Below are positions 1-9,300 of a stretch of DNA of 47,280 bases, one piece after another. The DNA is taken from NCBI GenBank assembly GCA_015065645.1, contig SVPW01000015.1:1-47280 (forward strand), in the 5' to 3' direction. Position 1 is the stretch's first letter. Every line of letters starts with the position of its first letter. The translations under genes were made by a program, and so were the position numbers. The DNA is from Oscillospiraceae bacterium. GTDB taxonomy: Bacteria; Bacillota; Clostridia; Oscillospirales; Acutalibacteraceae. Under the pieces are notes generated by a model. That model ran no database searches and was not told the origin of the DNA. It worked only from the letters and a program-made list of their open reading frames with translations.

Positions 1-17
1 GCTTGTAGCCGCATTTT

Positions 18-223
18 TGTTTTTTCAGCGACAGGTGCGGTGAAAAAACACATCATAAGCGAAAATCCGCTTATAATGCGGATTTTCAAGGGCACAGGGG
101 TGGTATTGGCGGGGAGCGAGTGCAGTCAAAAAATTTTTAATTTTTTGCGAACGGAATCCCCGTCCAAGAGAGTGGAGACTTTGTCGACACTCTCAACGGC
201 AGAACAAAAATTGTTCTGCCGTT
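18..223. repeat. Noncoding edge region with five closely packed inverted repeats
   Basis: No convincing gene lies in 1-277. The stretch holds perfect or near-perfect inverted repeats: 18-27 with 41-50 (10 bp), 61-70 with 78-87 (10 bp), 108-115 with 157-164 (8 bp with one G-U type pair) enclosing 127-135 with 139-147 (9 bp), 168-174 with 188-194 (7 bp), and 195-207 with 211-223 (13 bp). The last could slow transcription leaving the esterase gene that ends at 278, but on the minus strand it is not followed by a T-run, so it is not a classic terminator. The density of stems suggests a structured RNA or a small MITE-like element. What lies left of position 1 is unknown. Confidence 0.5.
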
Positions 224-277
224 AAATATTACCGTAAACTCTTGGATTACAAGAATTTAGTCAGGAGGTAATCGTTT

Positions 278-3200
278 TTAGGATGCTGCAAGCTTCTTCA
301 TACGAACGAGATCCTTAACATTTACTGTAGTCTGGGTATCGTTCTTCTGAGCAGCTGAAAGGCTCATACCTTCAAGCTTTTCAATTCCCAAAATGTGCTT
401 TCTTATCATAACAATATCTGCCGCACCGCAACTTCCGTCACCGTCAAGGTCGCCACGAACCAAAGCATAAACGGTTGTTGTACCGCTTACTGCGTAACAA
501 CCTGTTCCTATTACGGCATTTGCCGAAAGAACTGTGGTTCCACGGTAAACTACTGCATTTGCAGGAAGACCGTTTGCTGCAAGGAATGCACTAACCTTGG
601 TATTTTCTGCAGTTTCAGCTGTATAGCTTTCGGATGGAGCTTCGGTACCCAAACGAATATCATCAAGATAAACAGTACCTGTCTCACCAACTACAAAGTC
701 AAAATCAAGGTAGGAATTAAAGGAGTTTGCAGGATTGGAAACCGCACCGCCGGTTGAGGTTTTAAGTGTACCCATATTAAATACATAGGTAGCAAAATCG
801 CTCTTAGCGGGAACGGTAACGCTGATTGCACCGTCTAAGGTTGTTGCATAGTTATTACCAACCTTGAGCTGTAAAGTTTTAGCGGTGCTATCGGGGTTCT
901 TAACCTTTACGGTAAGGTACTTGTATGTACCAAGTCTGTAAACCATTGTTGCATGCTTGAGTATCGGGCCTGCACCGTTATTTGCAACTGTTGTTGTAAG
1001 CTTGAGTGAAGAATTACCCTGTGCCTTAACAGCAGTATCAAACGAAATTGCAGCGCCTGTTTTAAGCACTTCCCAGGTAGCGGCAAAATCAGCTGTGTTA
1101 CCGCTTCTGGTATCAACCCAAACGGTTGCATAATCGGCATTCATCCAATCGTTATCACCGATATGAGTAGAAGCAACCTTATCTGTACGGAAAGGTACTA
1201 CCGGCATACCGTAGGAGTTTACAAGGTTTGCGTTCATATTGAATGAGCTGAAGCCATATGCTGCGGCAACAGGTGCGCTTACCATTGGTGAGTAAACCTC
1301 AATAGTATCCGCAGAGATTATTTTTGCATAAGCATTTACAAATACACGGTCAGCGCCCGCAATGGTAAAGCCATCAAGAACGGTATTGGTATTTCTCAAA
1401 GAAAGACCTGTTCCAACCTGATCCAAGGTAACATAAATCTTGTTGCCAACAACCTTCATGCTCTTATAAACAGCGGCATTATAACCTGCTGCGCCAACAC
1501 CGCAGAAGCGGCTGAGTATTGCATTTGCAAAACGCTCGGCCACAGGCTCTTTAGAGCTTGGGTGGATAGGATCAAAGTCACGATCGGGGGGATTTTTATA
1601 GGTAAGAGGAATATCATAGGTGGTTATCTGAACCATTGATTCAGGATGAGCCGCCCATACATTTGACATAGACTCTGCAAGATTTGCAAGTACGGTGTCA
1701 TAATCCTTCTGAGAGGTTCTTACTGTGCTGTAGTTATAAGGAGTGATATGTGCATAAAGGAAAGGCATTTCACCCTTTTCAAAGCCGAAAAGCGGTGCCC
1801 AATCTTCAGCAAGAGTTTTAAGAGCTTCCTCATAGAATACATTTTCACCGTTATCAAGAGCATACTTAACATTGCTTTCACCCTGATACCACATAACACC
1901 TGCAATGTTCATACCTGCAAGAGGAGCAAGCTTGGTATTATAAAGAGCTGTCATAAGATTCCAGTTTCCGGGAACCTTTAAGGTGGTTTCGGTCTTGTAA
2001 GCATTTCTGCCCTTTAATGTATTATAAACGGTATCATTATTATCAATGCTTTCTCTTGAAAGCCATGCTTCGATTACAGATGCACCCTTAGCGGCATTGA
2101 TAAAGCCAACGGGAACATTAAGCTCTTCACGAAGCTTGAGTGCGGTATAATAGCCTATTGCCGAAACATACTTAACATTTGCGGCAACGCTGCCGTTTGT
2201 CCAATAAGCACCCTCAATATCATAAGCAGGTGTTACGGGCAATGTGCTTTCCTTACCACCGGGAATGGTAGGTTCAACGAATACACGCACATATTTATCA
2301 AGCGGAATAAGGCTCCAATCATAACCGGGAATGGTTTGACCGAGGAAAAATTCCATATTGGACTGACCTGCGGTTACCCACAGTTCACCGATCATAATAT
2401 CGGCAATTTCTTTAGCAAGCTCACCGTCAACGGTTACCTTAATGGAGTAAACATCATAGCTACCCTTACGAGCTGCAAGTTTTACTTCCCAATCGCCGTT
2501 TACATCGGCTTTAGCGAATGCAGATTCAACAAGTGTGCCTGCCTTGTAAAGGTCTACCTTTACATCACTTCCTGCTCCTACTTGACCCCAGATGTTCATG
2601 GTCTTATTCTGCTGGAACATCATACCATCAGTAAACAATGTGGGCAGGGGTGAATTTTCGGCAACATCGGTAATATAAACATCCTGAACCTTAATGCGGT
2701 AGGTATCGGTATTACCGGGTTTTATATACAAACGCAGATAATTAATGCTTGAAAGGCTGAGTCCGTTATCAAAATTAGCTTCGGAAAGCTTTAAACGAAT
2801 ACTGGTCCAGCCTGAACGAAGACCCAATTTATCAACAGTCCAGCTTGCTTCCTGAACATCAGAGCCGCCTGAAGAGGTAAGCTCTAACTGACCGTCTGCA
2901 ACAAGATTGCTTATATCATCGGGATTGGTCTGGTTTTCAACATAAACCTTTAAGGTGAGCCAAAGGGAATCCTTGGTTTTTGCAGAAAGGTCATGGTTGA
3001 AAGAATTGTTTTCGTATACAAAGTTGTTTCCGCTTATGGTCTTATCAACGGTAGTTGTAAGAATAGGCCAGCCTGCATCGGTATCGGGAGCAGCAGTTAC
3101 AGCCTTTGCTCCAAGATAGATGTTATCAAAGCCTACAACACCCTCACCGATTTCGGTATTAAGAGAACTACCCTCAATAGTTACAAAGCTGAAGCGTGTG

Positions 3201-4327
3201 AAGTTTGTTTTATCAAAATTAATGCTATTGGTGCAGTCATCAAAGTTAACTGCCATTTTATACCAACCGGGTTTGCCGTCTATAGGAGTGGAAATTATCT
3301 TATCCAAAGCAAACAGCATACGAGCGCCGGTATCATCATCGGTATTAAAGAGTTTTACATAGATTGTGCTTCCGTAAGACTCCTGCATAGACTCCCAAAG
3401 GCCTACAGGGCCGAAGTACATATCCCATTTAAGGCTCTTATATGCGCTTATATCGGTAGCTGCATCAAGCTTAAAGTAGCTCTGACGGAATGCACCGTAA
3501 TTTACATGGCGATAGGTGTATTTTTCAGATAAGGAACCCCAACCTAAAGAATCATCACCAATTTTGAAGCCGTTACCGCCTGTGTGAACAAAGCCTGTTG
3601 TGCCGTTCTCTGCGGTATCGCAATCGGAAAGAAGAAGATCCTCAGAAGCGGGCTCGTCATCGTCACCGCCTGCAGGGGGAGTTTCGGGGTCGGTGGTGGT
3701 TGTGGTACGAACAGCCTTAATGTTATCAAGACGCATAAAGCCATCATTTATGGTGGTATCTACTGCACCATCTGTGGTAGAGAAATAAAATCCGGAAAGC
3801 GATGTTGCGTCAAAGGTGCCAACCTCTGTATTAAATGTATCGATAGTAGCGGTAAAATGTACCCAATTTGAGTCTGTTGCACTCACTTCTGTTTTAAGTG
3901 TTGAGAAACGGTATACACGGTAACCGCCATTCGAAGATATAAGCTTAAGATAAAGAGAATTATCGGTCTTTACATACTTATTAACTATCTGCTCCCACAT
4001 TGTACCCTCGGCACCGTTTGCCTTCTGGGTATAGAACATCATATCCCACTCAACGGTGGTATAATCGGAAATATCAAGAGCTGTGGGAAGAGTGTATGTA
4101 CAGTTGCGGAATGCGCCGTAGTTTGTCTGGCGATGAAGTGCCGTAGTGGTTCCGTAACCGTTTTCATTGATACTAACGGGTGTGCCGCCAGTAACCGTCC
4201 AACCATCAGTGGTTTCGCAATCGGTAATAACCAAGGTTTCGGCAGTATCTTCTGCAAAAGAGGGTATTACCATGCATGAAAACAGCATAGCAAATACCAA
4301 AAAATATGCTAAAATGCGTTTTTTCAT
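278..4327 (-). CDS. Secreted multidomain SASA-type acetylesterase with C-terminal dockerin
   Basis: This is a 1349-residue extracellular protein. The start is the ATG at 4327, nine bases after AGAGGAG; an upstream in-frame ATG at 4369 lacks a site and lies inside a hairpin. Order: signal peptide (about 1-26), two copies of the locus-wide DC-x-GW module (about 28-212, 229-415), a related 'WPI' beta module (about 417-560), the SASA esterase domain (about 564-1060), another beta module (about 1060-1235), a short linker domain and a dockerin-like tail (about 1288-1349). The esterase has the Ser motif GQSNMEF near 655, WYQGESN near 813 and DPIHP near 919, matching the Ser/Asp-His centre of SGNH sialate O-acetylesterases; that family removes O-acetyl groups from sugars. 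The first dockerin repeat (GDLDGDG) looks able to bind calcium; the second has lost most acidic ligands. It is the last gene of the operon that starts at 10094. Confidence 0.88.
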   Translation of the reverse strand: MKKRILAYFLVFAMLFSCMVIPSFAEDTAETLVITDCETTDGWTVTGGTPVSINENGYGTTTALHRQTNYGAFRNCTYTLPTALDISDYTTVEWDMMFYTQKANGAEGTMWEQIVNKYVKTDNSLYLKLISSNGGYRVYRFSTLKTEVSATDSNWVHFTATIDTFNTEVGTFDATSLSGFYFSTTDGAVDTTINDGFMRLDNIKAVRTTTTTDPETPPAGGDDDEPASEDLLLSDCDTAENGTTGFVHTGGNGFKIGDDSLGWGSLSEKYTYRHVNYGAFRQSYFKLDAATDISAYKSLKWDMYFGPVGLWESMQESYGSTIYVKLFNTDDDTGARMLFALDKIISTPIDGKPGWYKMAVNFDDCTNSINFDKTNFTRFSFVTIEGSSLNTEIGEGVVGFDNIYLGAKAVTAAPDTDAGWPILTTTVDKTISGNNFVYENNSFNHDLSAKTKDSLWLTLKVYVENQTNPDDISNLVADGQLELTSSGGSDVQEASWTVDKLGLRSGWTSIRLKLSEANFDNGLSLSSINYLRLYIKPGNTDTYRIKVQDVYITDVAENSPLPTLFTDGMMFQQNKTMNIWGQVGAGSDVKVDLYKAGTLVESAFAKADVNGDWEVKLAARKGSYDVYSIKVTVDGELAKEIADIMIGELWVTAGQSNMEFFLGQTIPGYDWSLIPLDKYVRVFVEPTIPGGKESTLPVTPAYDIEGAYWTNGSVAANVKYVSAIGYYTALKLREELNVPVGFINAAKGASVIEAWLSRESIDNNDTVYNTLKGRNAYKTETTLKVPGNWNLMTALYNTKLAPLAGMNIAGVMWYQGESNVKYALDNGENVFYEEALKTLAEDWAPLFGFEKGEMPFLYAHITPYNYSTVRTSQKDYDTVLANLAESMSNVWAAHPESMVQITTYDIPLTYKNPPDRDFDPIHPSSKEPVAERFANAILSRFCGVGAAGYNAAVYKSMKVVGNKIYVTLDQVGTGLSLRNTNTVLDGFTIAGADRVFVNAYAKIISADTIEVYSPMVSAPVAAAYGFSSFNMNANLVNSYGMPVVPFRTDKVASTHIGDNDWMNADYATVWVDTRSGNTADFAATWEVLKTGAAISFDTAVKAQGNSSLKLTTTVANNGAGPILKHATMVYRLGTYKYLTVKVKNPDSTAKTLQLKVGNNYATTLDGAISVTVPAKSDFATYVFNMGTLKTSTGGAVSNPANSFNSYLDFDFVVGETGTVYLDDIRLGTEAPSESYTAETAENTKVSAFLAANGLPANAVVYRGTTVLSANAVIGTGCYAVSGTTTVYALVRGDLDGDGSCGAADIVMIRKHILGIEKLEGMSLSAAQKNDTQTTVNVKDLVRMKKLAAS

Positions 4328-4350
4328 TTGAAAAATCTCCTCTTTAGGTG

Positions 4351-4380
4351 ACAAACGGCAGTCTTTCAACTGCCGTTTGT
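4351..4380 (-). repeat. Intergenic stem-loop between the two dockerin genes
   Basis: There is an 11-bp perfect inverted repeat (4351-4361 with 4370-4380, 8-base loop) in the 82-bp gap between the genes at 4410-6362 and 278-4327. On the transcribed minus strand it is followed by CACCTAAAG rather than a T-run, so it should not terminate. A role in mRNA processing or in setting relative amounts of the two proteins is an inference. Confidence 0.6.
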
Positions 4381-4409
4381 ATTGAAAATCAACTTATAGC
4401 AGTAATAAA

Positions 4410-6362
4410 TTACGGCTTAACGGTTTCACTCCAATCAGCGGTAGCTAAAACCTGATATTCAGCTGTTTCATACTCCATACCGAGCATAAGCTTACGCAAG
4501 CAAACTGCGTCATTAGCCTCGATTACGCCATTTAAGTCAAGGTCAGCCTTTTCGGAAACGGTAACATCCTCATCAGCAAGGTAACGCTTGATTCTTACAA
4601 GGTCCTTAGCGTTAACTGCCTTATCGCCGTTAACGTCACCCTCTGCCAAAGGAGCTTCGGGTAAAGCACAGATGTTATCAATTCTCATATTACCGTTAGA
4701 AAGGGTTGTATCCATATAAGCACCGTCTGTTGTCTGGAAAGTAAAGCTTGCAATGGATGTAAAGTCAATGTTTGCATCTTTAAGGTCAACAGATAAGGTG
4801 TACCAACCCTCTTTAGCGGTAGCTTCTACGGTGATATCAGAAAGAGTATAAGCATGGGAAGCACCCTTAGAGTCGGTTATGGTTGCCTTAATGTAATCTG
4901 CATAAGCAGCTGCAACTACATCCCACATATCGGGAGCTGCTGTACCGTTAAGGAAACGAACATTCCAAGCAAGTCTGCTGTGACGGCTGATGTTTACAGG
5001 AGCGTCAAAGGTGTACTTAGCGGGACCGATCTTGCAGTAACCGCCAAATATATTAACTGCACCGCCTACATAACCGTTAACATTATGTGACATATTTGCA
5101 TGAACAGCCTCACCGTAATAGGTCCAACCGGTAAGACCCTCAGCATCTTCTAAAACCATTTCGCCAAGAGCTGCATAGTTGTAACCATTTGGCTGAACAT
5201 TGGAGTTGGTGAAATAAAGATTATCAAACTTGTAGATTGTGTTAGCAAGCTCTGTATTGCCTGCACCGTCTGCCTTGGTATAGATAACGAATGTGGTAAT
5301 CTTGGAAAGATCAAGACCGCTTTCGCTCAGATCAACAGCTACATGCCACCAGCTACCGTCTACCTTTGTGATCTCAAGATCATAAAGTGAATAGGTTGCA
5401 GTGGTAGTGCCATCGCTAACCTCAACACCGATAGTATCGGTATAGCTTTCAATAACAGCGCCAAACTGATCGGTAATAACCTTAACAGCAAGAGCTGTCA
5501 TATCCCACTCAAGTGCGGTGTAGCCTGTTGCATCAACAGGAGCAGCAGCAGTATAGGTGAGCTTACGGAGTATTCCGTATCCGCCTTCAAGAATTAAAGC
5601 GGCGCCTGTTTTACCGGAAGCGCTGTTTCCAAGAGCTGCAGTACCTGCATAGCTCCAACCGGTGGTATCTTCACACTCGGTTAAAACAATGGGGGTCTTA
5701 GCAGGCTCTTCATAGCCTGTTGCCTTAATGTTATCAAAACGGATGAAACCGTCATCAATATTGGTATTTACAGAGCCATCTGTTGTGGAGAAGTAGAAGC
5801 CCGAAAGAGCTGTGGGATCAAAATTGTTTACATCACTGTTGCAATCATCAAGCTTTGCAGTGAAGTGTACCCAAGTGTTATTTGTGCCGCTTACAACGGG
5901 ATTAAGCTTACCAATGCGGTAAATACGATAACCGCCGTTTGAAGAGATAAGCTTGAGATAAAGGTAATTGGTATTAGCATCGGTAGAAGTATAGTTTGCA
6001 ACTATCTGCTCCCACATTGTTCCTTCCATACCCTTTGTAGTTTGAGTATAGAACTGCATATCCCACTCAATATTGGTGTAATTGGAAACATCAAGCGGTG
6101 TGGGAAGATTATAGGTGAGCTGACGGGTTGCACCGTAATTTACCTGACGGTGAAGTGCTGTGTTGGTGCCGTAACCGTTTTCATTAATGGAAACAGGGTT
6201 ACCGCCGGTAACTACCCAACCATCGGTGGTATCACAATCTGTGATAACCAACGGGTCGGTTGCTTCTGCTGCTGATACAAAGCATAAACCGGTAAACATT
6301 GTGCATACCAATGCTGCTACCAACAATGAAGCTAACAATTTTGCAAAAAGTGTCTTTTTCAT
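4410..6362 (-). CDS. Secreted dockerin protein of three DC-x-GW modules, no enzyme domain
   Basis: This 650-residue protein starts at an ATG eight bases after AGGAGG. A signal peptide (about 1-32) is followed by three tandem copies of the locus module (about 38-222, 228-395, 403-572), then a two-repeat type I dockerin-like tail (about 573-625; GDVNGDKAVNAKDLVRIKRY and ADLDLNGVIEANDAV) and a short tail. No catalytic motif is visible, so it is best read as a binding or scaffolding component. The first module closely resembles the first module of the downstream esterase, sharing runs such as LKLISSNGGYR and PVSINENGYG, which suggests recent duplication. The gene sits 18 bp after the beta-helix gene, in the same operon. 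The binding role is inferred from architecture only. Confidence 0.85.
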   Translation of the reverse strand: MKKTLFAKLLASLLVAALVCTMFTGLCFVSAAEATDPLVITDCDTTDGWVVTGGNPVSINENGYGTNTALHRQVNYGATRQLTYNLPTPLDVSNYTNIEWDMQFYTQTTKGMEGTMWEQIVANYTSTDANTNYLYLKLISSNGGYRIYRIGKLNPVVSGTNNTWVHFTAKLDDCNSDVNNFDPTALSGFYFSTTDGSVNTNIDDGFIRFDNIKATGYEEPAKTPIVLTECEDTTGWSYAGTAALGNSASGKTGAALILEGGYGILRKLTYTAAAPVDATGYTALEWDMTALAVKVITDQFGAVIESYTDTIGVEVSDGTTTATYSLYDLEITKVDGSWWHVAVDLSESGLDLSKITTFVIYTKADGAGNTELANTIYKFDNLYFTNSNVQPNGYNYAALGEMVLEDAEGLTGWTYYGEAVHANMSHNVNGYVGGAVNIFGGYCKIGPAKYTFDAPVNISRHSRLAWNVRFLNGTAAPDMWDVVAAAYADYIKATITDSKGASHAYTLSDITVEATAKEGWYTLSVDLKDANIDFTSIASFTFQTTDGAYMDTTLSNGNMRIDNICALPEAPLAEGDVNGDKAVNAKDLVRIKRYLADEDVTVSEKADLDLNGVIEANDAVCLRKLMLGMEYETAEYQVLATADWSETVKP

Positions 6363-6380
6363 AAAGATTTCCTCCTCTTA

Positions 6381-9300
6381 TTATATCCACCATGACTGCG
6401 CCTGGGAAATATAACCGTTTGAATTTGAATAGGGTATATTTCCTGCGCCGTCCGGCGGTAAATTAGACAAAGTTTGTTTTAAAAGGTCGGCAACAAGCCG
6501 CACCTTTGCAGAATTTCCTACAACAAAGGAAACCTGTTTTATGGGAAGCATTGCACTGCTCATATAAAGCGTGCCGTCGTTTACTTCGGCAATATTTTTT
6601 GTATTTTCAAGGTTATGATAGAAAATCTGGCTTACAATAAGGTTTCCGCCGTTCATTTTAATAGCAGAGTTAAGCGGTTGCGCCCAAGCGGTTGTGTTAA
6701 AGAGTGCCAGCGTACCGCCAACATCCTTTTCCATAACGACATGGTGCATATCGCTTGTGGCATTCATTGAAACAAGCTCAGAATTTATCATAACAACACA
6801 GTCAAGACGGCGTGCCACAACGGCGTTTTTACAGCCATCCGAGCCGTGACCTATGAAAATTCCGTTTGTGCCCTTACCACCTTCACTTGTAAAGACCAAA
6901 AGGTCCTTTGCCGCATAGCCGAAGGTGCCGAGCACATGTTCACTTGCGTTATCGCCGAAAATCATAGCCTCTAAAGTGAGATTAACTGCGTTATTAAGCG
7001 CATCGGAACCTGTGGTATCAAGCATTGAAAGTGTTGCACGCTTCCAATAGTGCGGATTAAACTGTACATTTTCCACCCAGCCGTTACCACTGTTATTACC
7101 AACATAAATACCACGCCTAAGCGGTGAACCGCTTACATAATTTATGTAGTGCCCTTTTGAGGGATAGGTGGCAAAATCAAGCGCATTGTAAGAATTAATA
7201 AAAACGCTGTTTATTGCCCAACAATTTTCACCCAATGACCGCACGGTATAGGAATAAGGAATAAAATCGGTAAAGGATTGCTCAGGATAATAGAAGCTTA
7301 TACCGTTTATTCCGGAGTTTGCCTCCAAAGAAATAAATGCCTTTGCATTTTCGTTATATTTACCGTAGGTTGTGCAAATAACCGAACCTGCAACCACCGA
7401 ATGGGTTGGAACATCATATATTCCACGAAGCTCTACCCCACTTGGAACGGTTAAAGGCTCATTCACATAATACTCACCCTTAGGCACATAAACCGTACCG
7501 CCTGTTTTTCCCGCCTGAAGTAAAGCGGCTTTAAATGCGGCGGTGCTGTCATATCCGGACAAAGCACCGTAATCGGTTACATCATAAACATATTTAGATG
7601 AAGCTTTTGGAACCGAACGGCGATATGTATGAGAATATGTGCTTTTAGGCAGATTAAGCGGAGTATTATCTATTTTGATATAATCCTGCCTACCGGAAGT
7701 TCTGTAAATATCGGGCATACCTTTAAATGTACATCCCAGAACCGAAACAGAACCTGCCGTAGCCTGTGCACGAATATGCTTTTGGGTCTGCGTAAAATCA
7801 CATTGCTGTAAGCTTACATTTCCGTAGTTTATTTCAACTGCGTACTCTGCAACATCCGTACAGGCAAAGCTACTGTTTGTTAAAGAAAGCTTACCGTTGT
7901 TTTTAGAATTCATAACAATCGGTATTTTAACAGAATTTAAAAATTCAAGATTGGTTATCTCAAACGAAGCAAGATAATCATTTGAAAAAACTATTCCGTT
8001 ATCGCAGTTACTGATTTTAACATCGGTAAGTGCGTAACCTATGGCATTGGTATAAACAACATCTATTGCCGTTTGGCAATTGGTTATATCAACACCAAAC
8101 ATCTGGCCGTTACTTCCTCTTACACGGTAGTTATCATCAACATCAATATAGCTTTCAAGCGCTATACCTCTTTTAACACCGTTTATTTGAAGGTCATAAA
8201 CATACTGCCAATCCGAACGCTGTATATAAAGGCCTGTTGTGTTATTCTTCATATACTGCGAAAGGGTTTGACGGTTTTGGCTACTTACCTCAAACAATGC
8301 ATTATCAAGCAGGTAATCGGGGCTTATATGTACCCCTTCCAATCTTCCTATATCGGTAACATTATTTATCTTTATACCGGTGTTAAGAGAAGAAATATAT
8401 ACATCCTTTACATAATGCAATTCACTCCAGGCGGTTGCGGCATCAAAGCCCACGCTTCCGCCAAGAATAGTAACATTGCGAACGGTATAGCTATCACTTC
8501 CAATAGCAGGAAGCTCAGCAATAGTTGCGCTGTAGGTGGCGGTAGAACCGTTTGCCGTTTCGGGATAGATAACGGTAATATTGCGGAAACCGCCGCCGCA
8601 TTTCAGGCTTACAAAGGGGCTCGTATCAGAAGTGATATCACCTGTATACACGGCAATGATACTTCCGCAACTTGCAGGCTCTGCCGTTTCAGGTGAAACC
8701 CATTCGCCCCTTAAAGTAACGCCCCCCGGAACGGTGATTGGCTTGTTACAGCGATACACACCCTCCGGTAGATAAACAACCCCTCCGCCACGAGCCTTTG
8801 CGGCATTCATAGCGCTTTGTATATGAGGCGAACAATCCCTTGACAGGTCATTTACAGGTGCACCGAAATCTCGCACAACATCGTATATTGCTATACACAG
8901 TCCGCTGCCGTCATCATATTTTAAATCAACGGCATACGGCTCACCCGCATTATGGCTCTTTTCACCTGAAGGAATATCCGAAACCTCTATAACAGGGGTA
9001 TCATCTTCAATAAAATTAATGTTTTCCAGCATACCTATTGCCTCTTTTGCGGCAGCAGCAGATAATATTTCTTCAATTGATACAACATATCCGCCGCAAT
9101 AGTCATCATCGGAATAATAAATTTGCGTTTCCCCATTTGCACAGGTGCAGATAATATATGCACGAACCGCAATTTCGGTATTTTTATCAAACCCGCTTGT
9201 ATATTCCGATAAAAGCAATGTAAACAATAAAATATCATCATTCTCCGCAGAAGTATAAAGCTTTCCCGAAGAATAATTGGTATATTTACGGCTGCTTCCG

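Noticed and set aside
40-225. 61-residue plus-strand open frame at the left edge
   Set aside because: It runs through four of the inverted repeats, has no ribosome binding site and no recognisable sequence.
260-272. AGGAGGT-like site on the plus strand
   Set aside because: It is followed by no plausible plus-strand gene and lies just past the stop of the minus-strand esterase.
2993-3532. 179-residue plus-strand open frame inside the dockerin esterase gene
   Set aside because: Antisense shadow; low-complexity composition with no recognisable motif.
4328-4369. Upstream ATG extending the dockerin esterase by 14 residues
   Set aside because: It would place a polar extension before the signal peptide, and the strong AGAGGAG site fits the ATG at 4327.
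4410-6362. Regular long repeats that might be read as a repeat array or CRISPR
   Set aside because: They are protein-level module repeats of about 170-190 codons with diverged DNA, not short direct repeats with spacers. No CRISPR array or cas gene is present.
8073-8696. 207-residue plus-strand open frame inside the beta-helix gene
   Set aside because: It lies wholly antisense to a well-supported gene, is rich in Ile/Tyr/Cys with no domain pattern, and has no ribosome binding site. It is a shadow of the minus-strand codons.
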